64,000 nucleotides of DNA from Listeria farberi (GTDB lineage: Bacteria > Bacillota > Bacilli > Lactobacillales > Listeriaceae). The stretch covers positions 1 through 64,000 of the forward strand of contig NZ_JAARZJ010000006.1 of the NCBI RefSeq assembly GCF_014229245.1. Reading direction: 5' to 3'. Positions 1 through 8,007 of this stretch are shown here, one piece after another. The position numbers were made by a program, and so were the translations under genes. A model generated the notes under the pieces. It searched no databases. It was given only the letters and a program-made list of their open reading frames with translations, and was not told where the DNA came from. Every line of letters starts with the position of its first letter. Positions within the stretch are counted from its first letter, which is position 1.

Positions 1-57
1 GTGGAAGTGTAGCGATACATGGAGCGGACAAATACTAATCGATCGAGGACTTAACCA
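1..57 (+). rRNA. 23S ribosomal RNA, 3' end (partial)
   Basis: The first 57 bases match the conserved 3' tail of bacillar 23S rRNA, including the block ACTAATCGATCGAGGAC and the terminal TTAACCA. The 5' part lies outside the window. A 5S gene and two tRNAs follow, as in a standard rrn operon. Confidence 0.93.
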
Positions 58-134
58 AAAAATGAAACGAAGTTACCTAACTGAAAACTTTCTTCTCTAG
101 TTTTGAGAGAGCAATCTTTCAACAACTCAATATT

Positions 135-251
135 GTCTGGTAGTTATGGCGAGAAGGTCACACCCGTTCCCATCCCGAACACGGTAGTTAAGCTTCTCTG
201 CGCCAATGGTAGTTGGGGGCTTCCCCCTGCGAGAGTAGGTCGCTGCCGGGC
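135..251 (+). rRNA. 5S ribosomal RNA
   Basis: About 117 nt with the conserved 5S core CACACCCGTTCCCATCCCGAA and the GTAGTTGGGGGCTTCCCCCTG arm. The ends pair as GTCTGG with a CCGGGC-type 3' end. It lies 78 bases after the 23S end, as usual for a 23S-5S spacer. The exact ends are uncertain by a few bases. Confidence 0.95.
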
Positions 252-261
252 AATCTATTAT

Positions 262-337
262 TCCACAGTAGCTCAGTTGGTAGAGCAATCGGCTGTTAAC
301 CGATCGGTCGCAGGTTCGAGTCCTGCCTGTGGAGCCA
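262..337 (+). tRNA. tRNA-Asn (anticodon GTT)
   Basis: A 76-nt cloverleaf with acceptor arm TCCACAG/CTGTGGA, D arm with AGCTCAGTTGG, anticodon loop CTGTTAA (anticodon GTT) and T arm with GGTTCGAGTCC. The 3' CCA is encoded. It follows the 5S gene in the rRNA operon. Confidence 0.97.
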
Positions 338-361
338 TTTTTTATTTGAAAGGCTTTTGCT

Positions 362-434
<73 letters not shown>

Positions 435-463
435 TAAATATAATATCTTCACAAATCGAATGT

Positions 464-489
464 TTCGCTAGTATGCGAGGCTTTTTTTA
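464..489 (+). terminator. Probable terminator of the rRNA-tRNA operon
   Basis: A short stem (TTCGC/GCGAG) is followed by GC and seven T. The stem is weak, but the position directly after the last tRNA supports a terminator. Confidence 0.5.
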
Positions 490-562
490 TTTGTTTTATT
501 ACTATTATGTTGAGGGGGATATGCGTTCTTCTACCTAATTAATGAAGGTTTTATTACATATC

Positions 563-591
563 TTGAATAGAGTGTATAAATATATTATACT
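563..591 (+). promoter_or_regulatory. SigA-type promoter of the tetR-like gene
   Basis: TTGAAT (563-568), a 17-bp spacer and TATACT (586-591). The -10 region lies in an AT-rich inverted repeat (TATAA-ATATA-TTATA) that could serve the TetR protein as an operator; that role is inferred. Confidence 0.6.
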
Positions 592-625
592 AGGGGTATA
601 AATACGAGGCGGATGGGGTGTTTTT

Positions 626-1513
626 TTGAAAGAAAAGAAGCGGCGGATTATTAAGTCAGCTAAAGAGGTATTTCAAAAGCAAGGTTATTTGAAAACGTCT
701 GTACAAGATATGGTGGATGCGGCTGGTATTTCTAAGGGGACTTTCTATAATTATTTTACTTCGAAAGAGGAGCTCGCTATTGTTATTTTTAAGCAGGAAT
801 ATTCTGTTTTGCATCAGCGTTTGGAGTATACAATGGCACTGGATGGAACGAAGAAGGATAACTTTACGGAATGCTTGAAAATTATTATTCATTTTTATAC
901 GGAAAACGGAGAGATATTAAATATTACTTTTTCGCAAACGATGATTGATGATGATTTTAATTCGTTCTTGCAGAATGTGCGGCTTAAGAATATGGAATGG
1001 GTTAAAAATCAGCTGTTAGAGGTTTATGGTATGGAAACGGAACCTTATATTAACGATATTACGATGCTCCTAAGTGGGATGGCGGCGATGTATGTTTTTG
1101 CGAGTGGGAGTAAGAATGTGGACTCGGGGTTAATTGAACGGGCTATTCCATATGTTGTAAGAAGGCTAGATGCGCTTGTGAAAGATATATTGGTGAGCGG
1201 AGAAATTATTTTTACTGAAGCTGATACAGAGAACTTGGTGCCAGATCAAACAATAATCCGTAAGAAGCGTCTTGCTAAATTAAGAGAAGCACTTGAGGAA
1301 TTGAATGTAGGGATAGAAAAGGAAGATATTGCTGATTCTGATAAATGGCAGTATAAAGAATCGATGAATGCTCTTGTTGGTGAGATTAATAATAACGAAG
1401 CACCAAGAGATTTCATGGTTCAAGGAACATTGTTGTATCTTAAGCAACATGTGCCGGCAAGTTTAACCAAAGAAGTGAATAAATTAGAAGCATGTGTGAA
1501 CGGACTTTTATAA
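626..1513 (+). CDS. TetR/AcrR family transcriptional regulator
   Basis: 295 aa. Residues 1-50 form a TetR helix-turn-helix domain (KRRIIKSAKEVFQKQGY, then ISKGTFYNYFTSKEEL); the rest is a ligand-sensing and dimerisation region that I cannot assign to a ligand. It is longer than the usual ~200 aa, with an extra C-terminal helical part after about residue 200. The TTG start follows a GGATGGGG ribosome site. It lies directly upstream of a drug exporter in the same orientation, so local repression of that exporter is likely but inferred. I recall the L. monocytogenes counterpart as lmo2589. Confidence 0.85.
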   Translation: MKEKKRRIIKSAKEVFQKQGYLKTSVQDMVDAAGISKGTFYNYFTSKEELAIVIFKQEYSVLHQRLEYTMALDGTKKDNFTECLKIIIHFYTENGEILNITFSQTMIDDDFNSFLQNVRLKNMEWVKNQLLEVYGMETEPYINDITMLLSGMAAMYVFASGSKNVDSGLIERAIPYVVRRLDALVKDILVSGEIIFTEADTENLVPDQTIIRKKRLAKLREALEELNVGIEKEDIADSDKWQYKESMNALVGEINNNEAPRDFMVQGTLLYLKQHVPASLTKEVNKLEACVNGLL

Positions 1514-1518
1514 ATTTT

Positions 1519-1559
1519 AGACCGATTAGTCATTTTTATTGACTTGTTGGTCTTTTTTT
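1519..1559 (+). terminator. Intrinsic terminator after the tetR-like gene
   Basis: A long hairpin (AGACCGATTAGTCA pairing with TGACTTGTTGGTCT, some mismatches) is followed by a T run. Its 3' arm contains the -35 hexamer of the next promoter. Confidence 0.75.
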
Positions 1560-1567
1560 ATTATACT
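1539..1567 (+). promoter_or_regulatory. SigA-type promoter of the MFS exporter gene
   Basis: TTGACT (1539-1544), 17 bp, TATACT (1562-1567). It overlaps the 3' arm and T run of the preceding terminator, so the exporter appears to be transcribed separately from the regulator. Confidence 0.6.
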
Positions 1568-1612
1568 ACTGTTATTCATCTGGAAATTTCCACATGGGAA
1601 GGGGTATTAATT

Positions 1613-3094
1613 TTGAATAGTACAGCAGTAGAAAGACCCGTTGATGTTAATGGGAAATCTTATAGTAGAAGTTTATTAGTAGTAACAATGATTATTGGGG
1701 CATTTGTAGCAATTTTAAATCAGACGTTATTAGCGACAGCGCTGCCAATGATTATGGATGATTTGCATATTACAGCAGCAACTGGGCAATGGTTAACAAC
1801 AGCTTTCTTGCTGACCAATGGAATTATGATTCCGATTACAGCACTTTTAATTGAAAAAATTAGTTCGAAAACGTTATTTATTACGGCAATGACTGTATTT
1901 ACAATTGGTACAATTATTTCATCTGTAGCGGGTTCATTCCCTATATTACTTACTGGTCGTATTGTTCAAGCGGCTGGTGCTGGTATTATGATGCCTCTAC
2001 TTCAAACGATATTCTTGCTGATTTTCCCTCGTGAAAAACGTGGGGCAGCCATGGGGTTGATGGGACTCGTTATTGCGTTTGCTCCAGCAATTGGGCCAAC
2101 TTTATCAGGTTGGATTGTGGATTCTTATGATTGGCGCGTATTATTTCTTATTCTAATTCCGATTGCGGTTATTGATATTATTTTAGCTTTCTTCGGAATG
2201 AAAAAAGTAGTGAAGTTAACCGATACAAAAATTGATTTTCTTTCTATTGTGATGTCTTCAATTGGTTTTGGGGCGTTGCTTTACGGATTTAGTTCGGCTG
2301 GTAATGATGGTTGGGGGGACGCGATTGTTATTACAACATTAATCATTGGTGTTGTCGTTATTGCGTTATTTGTTTGGCGCCAACTAGTAATTGAAAATCC
2401 AATGCTTGAGCTTCATGTATTTAAATATCCAGTATTTTCATTATCGGTTATTCTTGGCTCAATAGTAACGATGGCGATGATTGGCGCGGAGATTGTGTTG
2501 CCTCTTTATATTCAAACAATTCGTGGTGAGACTGCGCTTCAATCCGGTCTATTATTACTCCCAGGTGCGATTATTATGGGAATAATGAGTCCGATTACCG
2601 GGATTATTTTCGATAAAATTGGAGCAAAATGGTTAACGATTACTGGTATTACAATTTTAACTATCGGTACAATTCCATTTATGTTCTTAACGATGGATAC
2701 GCCGCTTTGGTATATTGTTGTTTTTTATGCAGTGAGGTTCTTCGGGATTTCGATGGCGATGATGCCAGTTTCGACAGCGGGAATGAATGCACTTCCTAAC
2801 CACTTGATTAACCATGGTTCGGCGGTGAATAATACAATTCGTCAAATTGCTGGTTCAATCGGGACTGCGGTACTCATCACTGTACTAACAAATGTGACGA
2901 AAGATAATATGCCTGGTAAAGCGCTTATGGCGACTGATCCAGCTGGTTTTGCTCAAAAAGCACAAGATGCTAGTTTGGACGGAATGCGAGCTGCGTTTAT
3001 GGTTGCAGCAATTTTCGCGGCTTTAGGGATGATTTTAAGTTTGTTCCTTAAAAACAAAAAACAAGAACCAATTGTCAAAGAATATACGAAATAA
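1613..3094 (+). CDS. MFS drug exporter, DHA2 (EmrB/QacA, 14-TM) family
   Basis: 493 aa integral membrane protein with about 14 hydrophobic segments. The N-terminal half has family landmarks: ATALPMIMDDLHI near residue 40, a GRIVQAAGAGIMMP segment (motif C region) and REKRGAAMG (motif A region). These proteins export drugs or toxic organics in exchange for protons. I chose the TTG start at 1613 because GGGAAGGGG lies just upstream; a longer reading from 1544 would begin inside the previous terminator. Pairing with the TetR gene suggests an inducible efflux system. The substrate is unknown. Confidence 0.85.
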   Translation: MNSTAVERPVDVNGKSYSRSLLVVTMIIGAFVAILNQTLLATALPMIMDDLHITAATGQWLTTAFLLTNGIMIPITALLIEKISSKTLFITAMTVFTIGTIISSVAGSFPILLTGRIVQAAGAGIMMPLLQTIFLLIFPREKRGAAMGLMGLVIAFAPAIGPTLSGWIVDSYDWRVLFLILIPIAVIDIILAFFGMKKVVKLTDTKIDFLSIVMSSIGFGALLYGFSSAGNDGWGDAIVITTLIIGVVVIALFVWRQLVIENPMLELHVFKYPVFSLSVILGSIVTMAMIGAEIVLPLYIQTIRGETALQSGLLLLPGAIIMGIMSPITGIIFDKIGAKWLTITGITILTIGTIPFMFLTMDTPLWYIVVFYAVRFFGISMAMMPVSTAGMNALPNHLINHGSAVNNTIRQIAGSIGTAVLITVLTNVTKDNMPGKALMATDPAGFAQKAQDASLDGMRAAFMVAAIFAALGMILSLFLKNKKQEPIVKEYTK

Positions 3095-3099
3095 TATAG

Positions 3100-3146
3100 A
3101 AACAGGGTCAAGAATCCAATTTTGGATAATTGACCCTGTTTTTTAT
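3100..3146. terminator. Bidirectional terminator between convergent genes
   Basis: A perfect stem (AAACAGGGTCAA at 3100-3111 with TTGACCCTGTTT at 3130-3141) is flanked by T runs on the plus strand and A runs upstream. It can terminate both the MFS gene and the minus-strand SAM-hydrolase gene. Confidence 0.85.
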
Positions 3147-3985
3147 ACTTTTTTAAGAGAGACTTTCCAGCTGGTGCCTGTGCCTACCGAATATGCATCT
3201 ACGAAGGACCCTTGATTAATACCGAGTCCAAGATTATCAAGTGAATTGACATAGATGAGTGCTTCACCAATCCGTAAGTCTGCGAATGAGCGGCTGTAGG
3301 TAACGAAATTTTTATAAACTACGCGGTCGTGGTGTTTGATTAGAACTTCAATGGAATCCCCGTATTTTGCGCCTAATTGCAGAAAATCAGTCCGGCGAAT
3401 ATTTGTCCAAAGGTTGCCAAATGGGCGGTCGATTATATCAATTGTTCCATAAGCCTGTTCTTCTTCTAAATAAGAATCACTTAGGCTTAACGAAACAATG
3501 GATTCAGGTGTGGCTTCAGGACCAATATCTTCAAAACTAATCACGCCAGCAGCAAGTCTCGCAGCAGTATAGGCAAAAATATCGCGACCATGGAATGTAT
3601 GAGAAGCGCCTGACCGTGGGAGGCGATTTTTCTCTTCATCAATAAGGCGAACTTCTTTAATCGTTCCGTAGTGGGCAATATGCGTTAAAGTTCCATTGTC
3701 TGGTGTAATTATATAATGACCGTCTTCTGTTAAAATGGCTACACTCCGCCTTTTTGAACCAACTCCAGGATCAACAATAGATACAAAAATCGTAGCTTCA
3801 GGCCAGTAAGGAACAGTTTGTAAAAGACGATAAGAGCCTTCCCAAATATTAAATTGAGGAATTTGATGCGTTAAATCGTATATTTGTAAATCACTACTAA
3901 CACTATTAATCACACCATACATAGCACTAACTGCACCATCACTAATACCAAAATCAGATTGTAAAACAAGTAGCTGTTTTGTCAT
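3143..3985 (-). CDS. S-adenosyl-L-methionine hydrolase family protein (SAM hydroxide adenosyltransferase, DUF62)
   Basis: 280 aa, the usual length for this family, related to fluorinase/chlorinase. Known members cleave SAM with water to adenosine and L-methionine. N-terminal landmarks are visible: LQSDFGISDGAVSAMYG near residue 8, the VDPGVGS motif near residue 73, ITPDNGTL near residue 97 and FHGRDIFAY near residue 132; the C-terminal domain carries IDRPFGNLWTNI. The start follows GGAGG at good spacing. It is a single-gene unit behind a T-box leader, which ties its expression to tRNA charging. I recall lmo2587 as the L. monocytogenes counterpart. Confidence 0.88.
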   Translation of the reverse strand: MTKQLLVLQSDFGISDGAVSAMYGVINSVSSDLQIYDLTHQIPQFNIWEGSYRLLQTVPYWPEATIFVSIVDPGVGSKRRSVAILTEDGHYIITPDNGTLTHIAHYGTIKEVRLIDEEKNRLPRSGASHTFHGRDIFAYTAARLAAGVISFEDIGPEATPESIVSLSLSDSYLEEEQAYGTIDIIDRPFGNLWTNIRRTDFLQLGAKYGDSIEVLIKHHDRVVYKNFVTYSRSFADLRIGEALIYVNSLDNLGLGINQGSFVDAYSVGTGTSWKVSLKKV

Positions 3986-4020
3986 TTGAAATCCTCCATT
4001 TCGAGCAATTTAGGGCAAAA

Positions 4021-4300
4021 TAAAAACTCGCCCTCGTCCAAAAAACTCTTGGAATAAGGGCGAGAAAAATTTCACGCGGGACCACCTTAATTTATTTTCA
4101 GCTTACACTGAAAACCTCAAATAAGCATTTATGTAAAATACTTACGGCGTTTGATAACGGGCGCCAAATCCGTTGTGGCTTACTTATTTTCAGCGACAAA
4201 GCTCAAAGGCCATTTTCGGACATTGTTTTTTGTTCCTTTTCAGCAGTGGGAACTCTCTTTTTGAAAAAACGGATGTCGTACTTTTCTCGTCATAGCTTTA
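4021..4300 (-). promoter_or_regulatory. T-box riboswitch (probably tRNA-Met specific) upstream of the SAM hydrolase gene
   Basis: On the minus strand, reading from about 4300 down: a Stem I region with an AGTA box and the matching GAA element, a candidate ATG specifier (complement of 4211-4213), then the conserved T-box core AGGTGGTCCCGCG (complement of 4075-4087), then a strong terminator (CTCGCCCT 4027-4034 pairing with AGGGCGAG 4057-4064, then five T). T-box leaders bind uncharged tRNA and switch the terminator off. The T-box call is firm; the Met specifier is inferred from position and from the downstream enzyme. Confidence 0.88.
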
Positions 4301-4306
4301 TTATAA

Positions 4307-4335
4307 AGAATACAGAAAAGTTGGATAAGTGTCAA
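4307..4335 (-). promoter_or_regulatory. SigA promoter of the T-box leader
   Basis: On the minus strand: TTGACA (complement of 4330-4335), exactly 17 bp, TATTCT (complement of 4307-4312). The transcript would start near 4300, just before Stem I. Confidence 0.8.
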
Positions 4336-4380
4336 TGAATATAGCATGATTTGTGAGGGGAATCGCATAGTAGTGCTATT

Positions 4381-4395
4381 TGAGAACGATTATCA
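4381..4395. promoter_or_regulatory. Fur-like box upstream of the formate dehydrogenase operon
   Basis: TGAGAACGATTATCA matches the 7-1-7 Fur consensus TGATAATNATTATCA at 12 of 14 defined positions. It lies about 37 bp upstream of the TATAAT at 4432-4437. Iron control of an enzyme with several Fe-S clusters is plausible; a related regulator (PerR, Zur) cannot be excluded by eye. Confidence 0.55.
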
Positions 4396-4431
4396 ACTGT
4401 CTTTTTACTGTGATTTTCAAGTAAGAACTGT

Positions 4432-4437
4432 TATAAT
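4432..4437 (+). promoter_or_regulatory. -10 element of the formate dehydrogenase operon
   Basis: A perfect TATAAT about 46 bases before the start codon. No convincing -35 hexamer is visible at 16-18 bp, which suggests activator dependence or a weak promoter. Confidence 0.5.
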
Positions 4438-4448
4438 ATAAGCGAAAA

Positions 4449-4463
4449 TTGTAAACGCTTTCT
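4449..4463 (+). promoter_or_regulatory. cre-like CcpA site
   Basis: TTGTAAACGCTTTCT fits the catabolite-responsive consensus WTGNAANCGNWNNCW at every defined position. It lies just downstream of the -10, where CcpA binding normally represses. Carbon-catabolite repression of the operon is inferred. Confidence 0.6.
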
Positions 4464-4482
4464 CTATTTAGGAGGTAATGTG

Positions 4483-7470
4483 ATGGGCGCAAAAGTATCA
4501 GTGCGAATTAATGGTGAGGCGCGGGATGTGGTCGAAGGAACACGAATACTGGACTATTTAAATGCAGAAGGAATACAGCATCCGCATATTTGTTATAGTG
4601 AGCAAATTGGGCCAATTCAATCTTGTGACACGTGTATGTGTGAGGTTGACGGGGAGCTTATGCGGGCGTGCAGCACGAATCTTACAGATGGGATGGAAAT
4701 TAAAACAAATTCAGAACTAGCTAAAGATGCGCAATTAGAAGCAATGGACCGGATTTTGGAAAATCATTTACTGTATTGTACAGTTTGTGATAATAATAAT
4801 GGCAACTGCAAAGTACATAATACAACAGAACTGCTTGGCGTGGAAAAACAAGACCGCCCATACCGGGAAAAGGGTTACTTAAATGATTTTTCGCATCCAT
4901 TTTATCGGTATGATCCGGATCAATGCATTCTTTGTGGACGTTGTGTGGAGGCTTGTCAACAAGTGCAAGTGAATGAGACGCTTTCGATTGATTGGGAAAG
5001 AAGTCAGCCGAGGGTTATTTGGGATGATGATCGTCCAGCGAATTTATCGTCTTGTGTTTCGTGTGGGCTTTGTGCGACAGTATGTCCATGTAACGCTTTA
5101 ATGGAAAAATCAATGCTTGGTCAAGCTGGCTTTATGACGGGACTTGATGAAGACATGCTAGAACCGATGATTGATATGGTGAAAAAAGTCGAGCCGAATT
5201 ATCAAACCGTTTTTGCAGTGTCGGAAATGGAAGCAGCGATGCGGGAAACGCGGACGAAGAAAACGAAAACGGTTTGTACTTTCTGCGGGGTTGGTTGTGC
5301 GTTTGAAGTATGGACGAAAGACCGTAAAATATTGAAAGTCGAGCCAACTGGGGAAGGTCCTGTAAACAAATTTGCTACGTGTGTGAAAGGGAAATTTGGT
5401 TGGGATTTTGTTAATAGTGAAAAACGGATTACGACACCACTCATTCGCGAAGGAAATGAATTTGTGCCGGCGAGTTGGGAGGATGCTATTCACCTAGTTG
5501 CAACCAAACTACGCGAAATCCAAGCCAAATATGGAAATGATTCACTTGGATTTATTAGCTCCTCTAAAACGACCAACGAAGAAAACTATTTGATGCAAAA
5601 ACTAGCGCGTCAAGTCTTTGAAACGAATAATATTGATAATTGCTCGCGTTATTGTCAGGCGCCTGCTTCGGATGGACTTACTCGTACAGTTGGGATTGGC
5701 GCGGATTCAGGGACTGTAGAAGATATTGAAAGTGCGGGACTTGTGATTATTGTTGGCGCATCTCCAGCAGATGGTCATCCGGTGCTTGCTAGCAGAATCA
5801 AACGAGCTCAGAAGACACGTGGCCAAAAGCTGATTGTTTCCGATTTGCGAAAACACGAAATGGCGGAGCGCTCAGATTTATTTATTCATCCAAAACAAGG
5901 GACTGACTTTGTTTGGTTGACAGCGGTTGCGAAATATATGATTGATCAGGGATGGCATGATGAAGTCTTTATGAATAACCGTATTAGTAATGTGGCAGAT
6001 TACTTAACATTTTTAGAACCATTTACACTGGAATACGCCGAAAAAGAAACGGGACTACCGGTGGAGACCCTCAAATTAGTGGCGGAAATGATTCATGAAG
6101 CGGACGGGACAGCGGTTTGTTGGGGAATGGGAGTTACGCAAAATATTGCGGGATCACATACATCGTCGGCTATTGCTAACTTGCTTCTTGTAACTGGAAA
6201 CTTCGGAAGACACGGTGCAGGAGCTTATCCGCTTAGAGGACATAATAATGTGCAAGGCGCTTGTGATATGGGGTCATTACCAAATGTTTTACCAGGAATT
6301 CAGCCACTTGGAAACGATGAAGTACGCGCTCGTTTTGAAGAAGCTTATGGGGTATCTATTTCGCCAGAGCCTGGTCTAAAAAATAATGAAATGCTTGATG
6401 CGATTGAAGCTGGAACACTTCATTCTATGTATGTGATTGGTGAGGAAATGGCTTGGGTGGACTCTAACTCGAATCATGTGCAAGAAATCCTTTCAAGCCT
6501 TGATTTCTTTGTTGTTCAAGATGTGTTTTTATCAAAAACAGCTCAATTTGCTGATGTTGTTTTCCCAGCTGCTCCATCACTTGAAAAAGAAGGGACGTTT
6601 ACGAATACAGAGCGTCGCGTACAACGGCTTTATGAAGTGTTAGAGCCGCTTGGAGATTCGAAGCCGGACTGGTGGATTATTCAAGAAGTAGCAAGAGCAT
6701 GTGGTAGAACAGACTGGAATTATAATCATCCGAGCGAAATTATGGATGAAATTGCTAGCTTAGCGCCTTTTTTTGCAGGTGTTCGTTATGATCGAATGCA
6801 AGGATTTAATAGTCTTGTGTGGCCAGTTAGTGTGGACGGGAAGGATATGCCACTACTTTATGAAGAACGATTCAATTTCCCTGATGGTAAAGCACAGTTC
6901 TCGACATTACCATATATTGCCCCGATTACTTTCCCGGAAGAATTTAATTTAACGCTTAATAATGGTCGTTTATTGGAACAATTCCATGAGGGTAATTTGA
7001 CGGATAAATCAAAAGGATTGGATTATAAATTACCAGAAGTATTCGTGGAGGTTTCTCATGAATTAGCTAAAGAACGCGATATTGAAAGTGGTTCGCTTGT
7101 TCGTTTAAGTTCGCCGTATGGGCGTATCAAGCTTCGTGCGGTTGTTACTGAGCGAATGAAAGGCAATGAAGTCTATGTGCCGATGCATTCAGTAAGTAGC
7201 GAAACGGCAGTCAATTTGCTGACTTCAAGTGCGGGGGACGTTCGAACGAAAACGCCTGCATATAAACAAACCAAGGTAAATCTAACTGTACTTGAAAAAA
7301 TTGGGAAAAATCCACTTCCAGATCATAATCCGCGTAACCGTAAAAGATTCCCGCAAAACGGGGCTGAGGTGGAGCGCAAGTGGTCAAGAGAAGATTATCA
7401 ACCGATTTCTAAAGTGAACTGCGCCTGTGGTGGCAACTGCGGATGCGAGGGGAAAGGGAGGAATCATTGA
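4483..7470 (+). CDS. Formate dehydrogenase alpha subunit-like molybdoprotein with NuoG-type N-terminus
   Basis: 995 aa, close to the Bacillus YjgC/YrhE type. Order of parts: plant-type [2Fe-2S] domain (Cys37, 48, 51, 63); His-Cys [4Fe-4S] segment near 95-110 (HLLYCTVCDNNNGNC); two ferredoxin clusters (CILCGRCVEAC, CVSCGLCATVCPC); then the molybdopterin catalytic region with its own [4Fe-4S] (CTFCGVGC). The active-site stretch NCSRYCQAPAS has Cys where selenocysteine occurs in E. coli enzymes. Likely reaction: formate oxidised to CO2, electrons passed through the N-terminal clusters to an unidentified partner. It is probably cytoplasmic, since no Tat signal is seen. ATG at 4483 fits AGGAGGT better than the GTG three bases earlier. 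Confidence 0.88.
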   Translation: MGAKVSVRINGEARDVVEGTRILDYLNAEGIQHPHICYSEQIGPIQSCDTCMCEVDGELMRACSTNLTDGMEIKTNSELAKDAQLEAMDRILENHLLYCTVCDNNNGNCKVHNTTELLGVEKQDRPYREKGYLNDFSHPFYRYDPDQCILCGRCVEACQQVQVNETLSIDWERSQPRVIWDDDRPANLSSCVSCGLCATVCPCNALMEKSMLGQAGFMTGLDEDMLEPMIDMVKKVEPNYQTVFAVSEMEAAMRETRTKKTKTVCTFCGVGCAFEVWTKDRKILKVEPTGEGPVNKFATCVKGKFGWDFVNSEKRITTPLIREGNEFVPASWEDAIHLVATKLREIQAKYGNDSLGFISSSKTTNEENYLMQKLARQVFETNNIDNCSRYCQAPASDGLTRTVGIGADSGTVEDIESAGLVIIVGASPADGHPVLASRIKRAQKTRGQKLIVSDLRKHEMAERSDLFIHPKQGTDFVWLTAVAKYMIDQGWHDEVFMNNRISNVADYLTFLEPFTLEYAEKETGLPVETLKLVAEMIHEADGTAVCWGMGVTQNIAGSHTSSAIANLLLVTGNFGRHGAGAYPLRGHNNVQGACDMGSLPNVLPGIQPLGNDEVRARFEEAYGVSISPEPGLKNNEMLDAIEAGTLHSMYVIGEEMAWVDSNSNHVQEILSSLDFFVVQDVFLSKTAQFADVVFPAAPSLEKEGTFTNTERRVQRLYEVLEPLGDSKPDWWIIQEVARACGRTDWNYNHPSEIMDEIASLAPFFAGVRYDRMQGFNSLVWPVSVDGKDMPLLYEERFNFPDGKAQFSTLPYIAPITFPEEFNLTLNNGRLLEQFHEGNLTDKSKGLDYKLPEVFVEVSHELAKERDIESGSLVRLSSPYGRIKLRAVVTERMKGNEVYVPMHSVSSETAVNLLTSSAGDVRTKTPAYKQTKVNLTVLEKIGKNPLPDHNPRNRKRFPQNGAEVERKWSREDYQPISKVNCACGGNCGCEGKGRNH

Positions 7471-7946
7471 TGGCAGAACCAATTTCCACAATTCGTGATA
7501 CAAAGAAGACACCTGAAGAATTAGAGAAAGAACGTTTAGCGCAAATGAAAGCTGACATTGCAGAACAAGATTCTGGTTTTATCGAAATAGTAGAAACGGT
7601 GAAATTACTACAAGAGTCGGGTGCGCTTGACGCTCTAAATAGCGCGATAAAGGCACGGGGAGATATTACGAAAACATTTTTAAATGAATGGCGTAAAGAA
7701 CCAATGACAAATGCGATAAATAATATGATGATTTCAAGTAAACTGCTAACCGATACAAAACCAGAGCAGACCGAGGAAATGATTTCAAATTTGAAGGATG
7801 CAGCGAAAAAAGCAGAAGAAAGTGCAAAAAACGATGAAATCATGGGTATGTTAGCGATTATGAAGGTACTGAAAGATCCGGATATTAACCGGGCGCTCCG
7901 TTACGGCATGACCTTTTTGAAAGAAGTAGGGAAGACATTAAAATAA
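7470..7946 (+). CDS. DUF1641 protein, formate dehydrogenase companion (YjgD/YrhD-like)
   Basis: 158 aa, mostly helical and charged, with no membrane segment or metal motif. The TGATG overlap with the formate dehydrogenase gene and the strong GGAAAGGGAGGAA ribosome site show translational coupling. DUF1641 proteins nearly always follow this type of formate dehydrogenase gene; they are thought to be accessory or small subunits, but the role is not established. The longer reading from 7443 has no better ribosome site. Confidence 0.8.
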   Translation: MAEPISTIRDTKKTPEELEKERLAQMKADIAEQDSGFIEIVETVKLLQESGALDALNSAIKARGDITKTFLNEWRKEPMTNAINNMMISSKLLTDTKPEQTEEMISNLKDAAKKAEESAKNDEIMGMLAIMKVLKDPDINRALRYGMTFLKEVGKTLK

Positions 7947-7952
7947 TTATCT

Positions 7953-7984
7953 GAAACAGCGAGACTTCCTAGTATCGCTGTTTC
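7953..7984 (+). other. Intercistronic hairpin without T run
   Basis: A perfect 10-bp stem (GAAACAGCGA 7953-7962 with TCGCTGTTTC 7975-7984) with no T run after it. It may mark an mRNA processing or stabilising site or a partial terminator before fdhD. Confidence 0.5.
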
Positions 7985-8007
7985 GGCTTAGAAAGGAGTG
8001 GTTTTTG

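Noticed and set aside
5132-5493. Minus-strand readings inside the formate dehydrogenase gene
   Set aside because: Several overlapping shadows of a well-supported gene, no ribosome sites.
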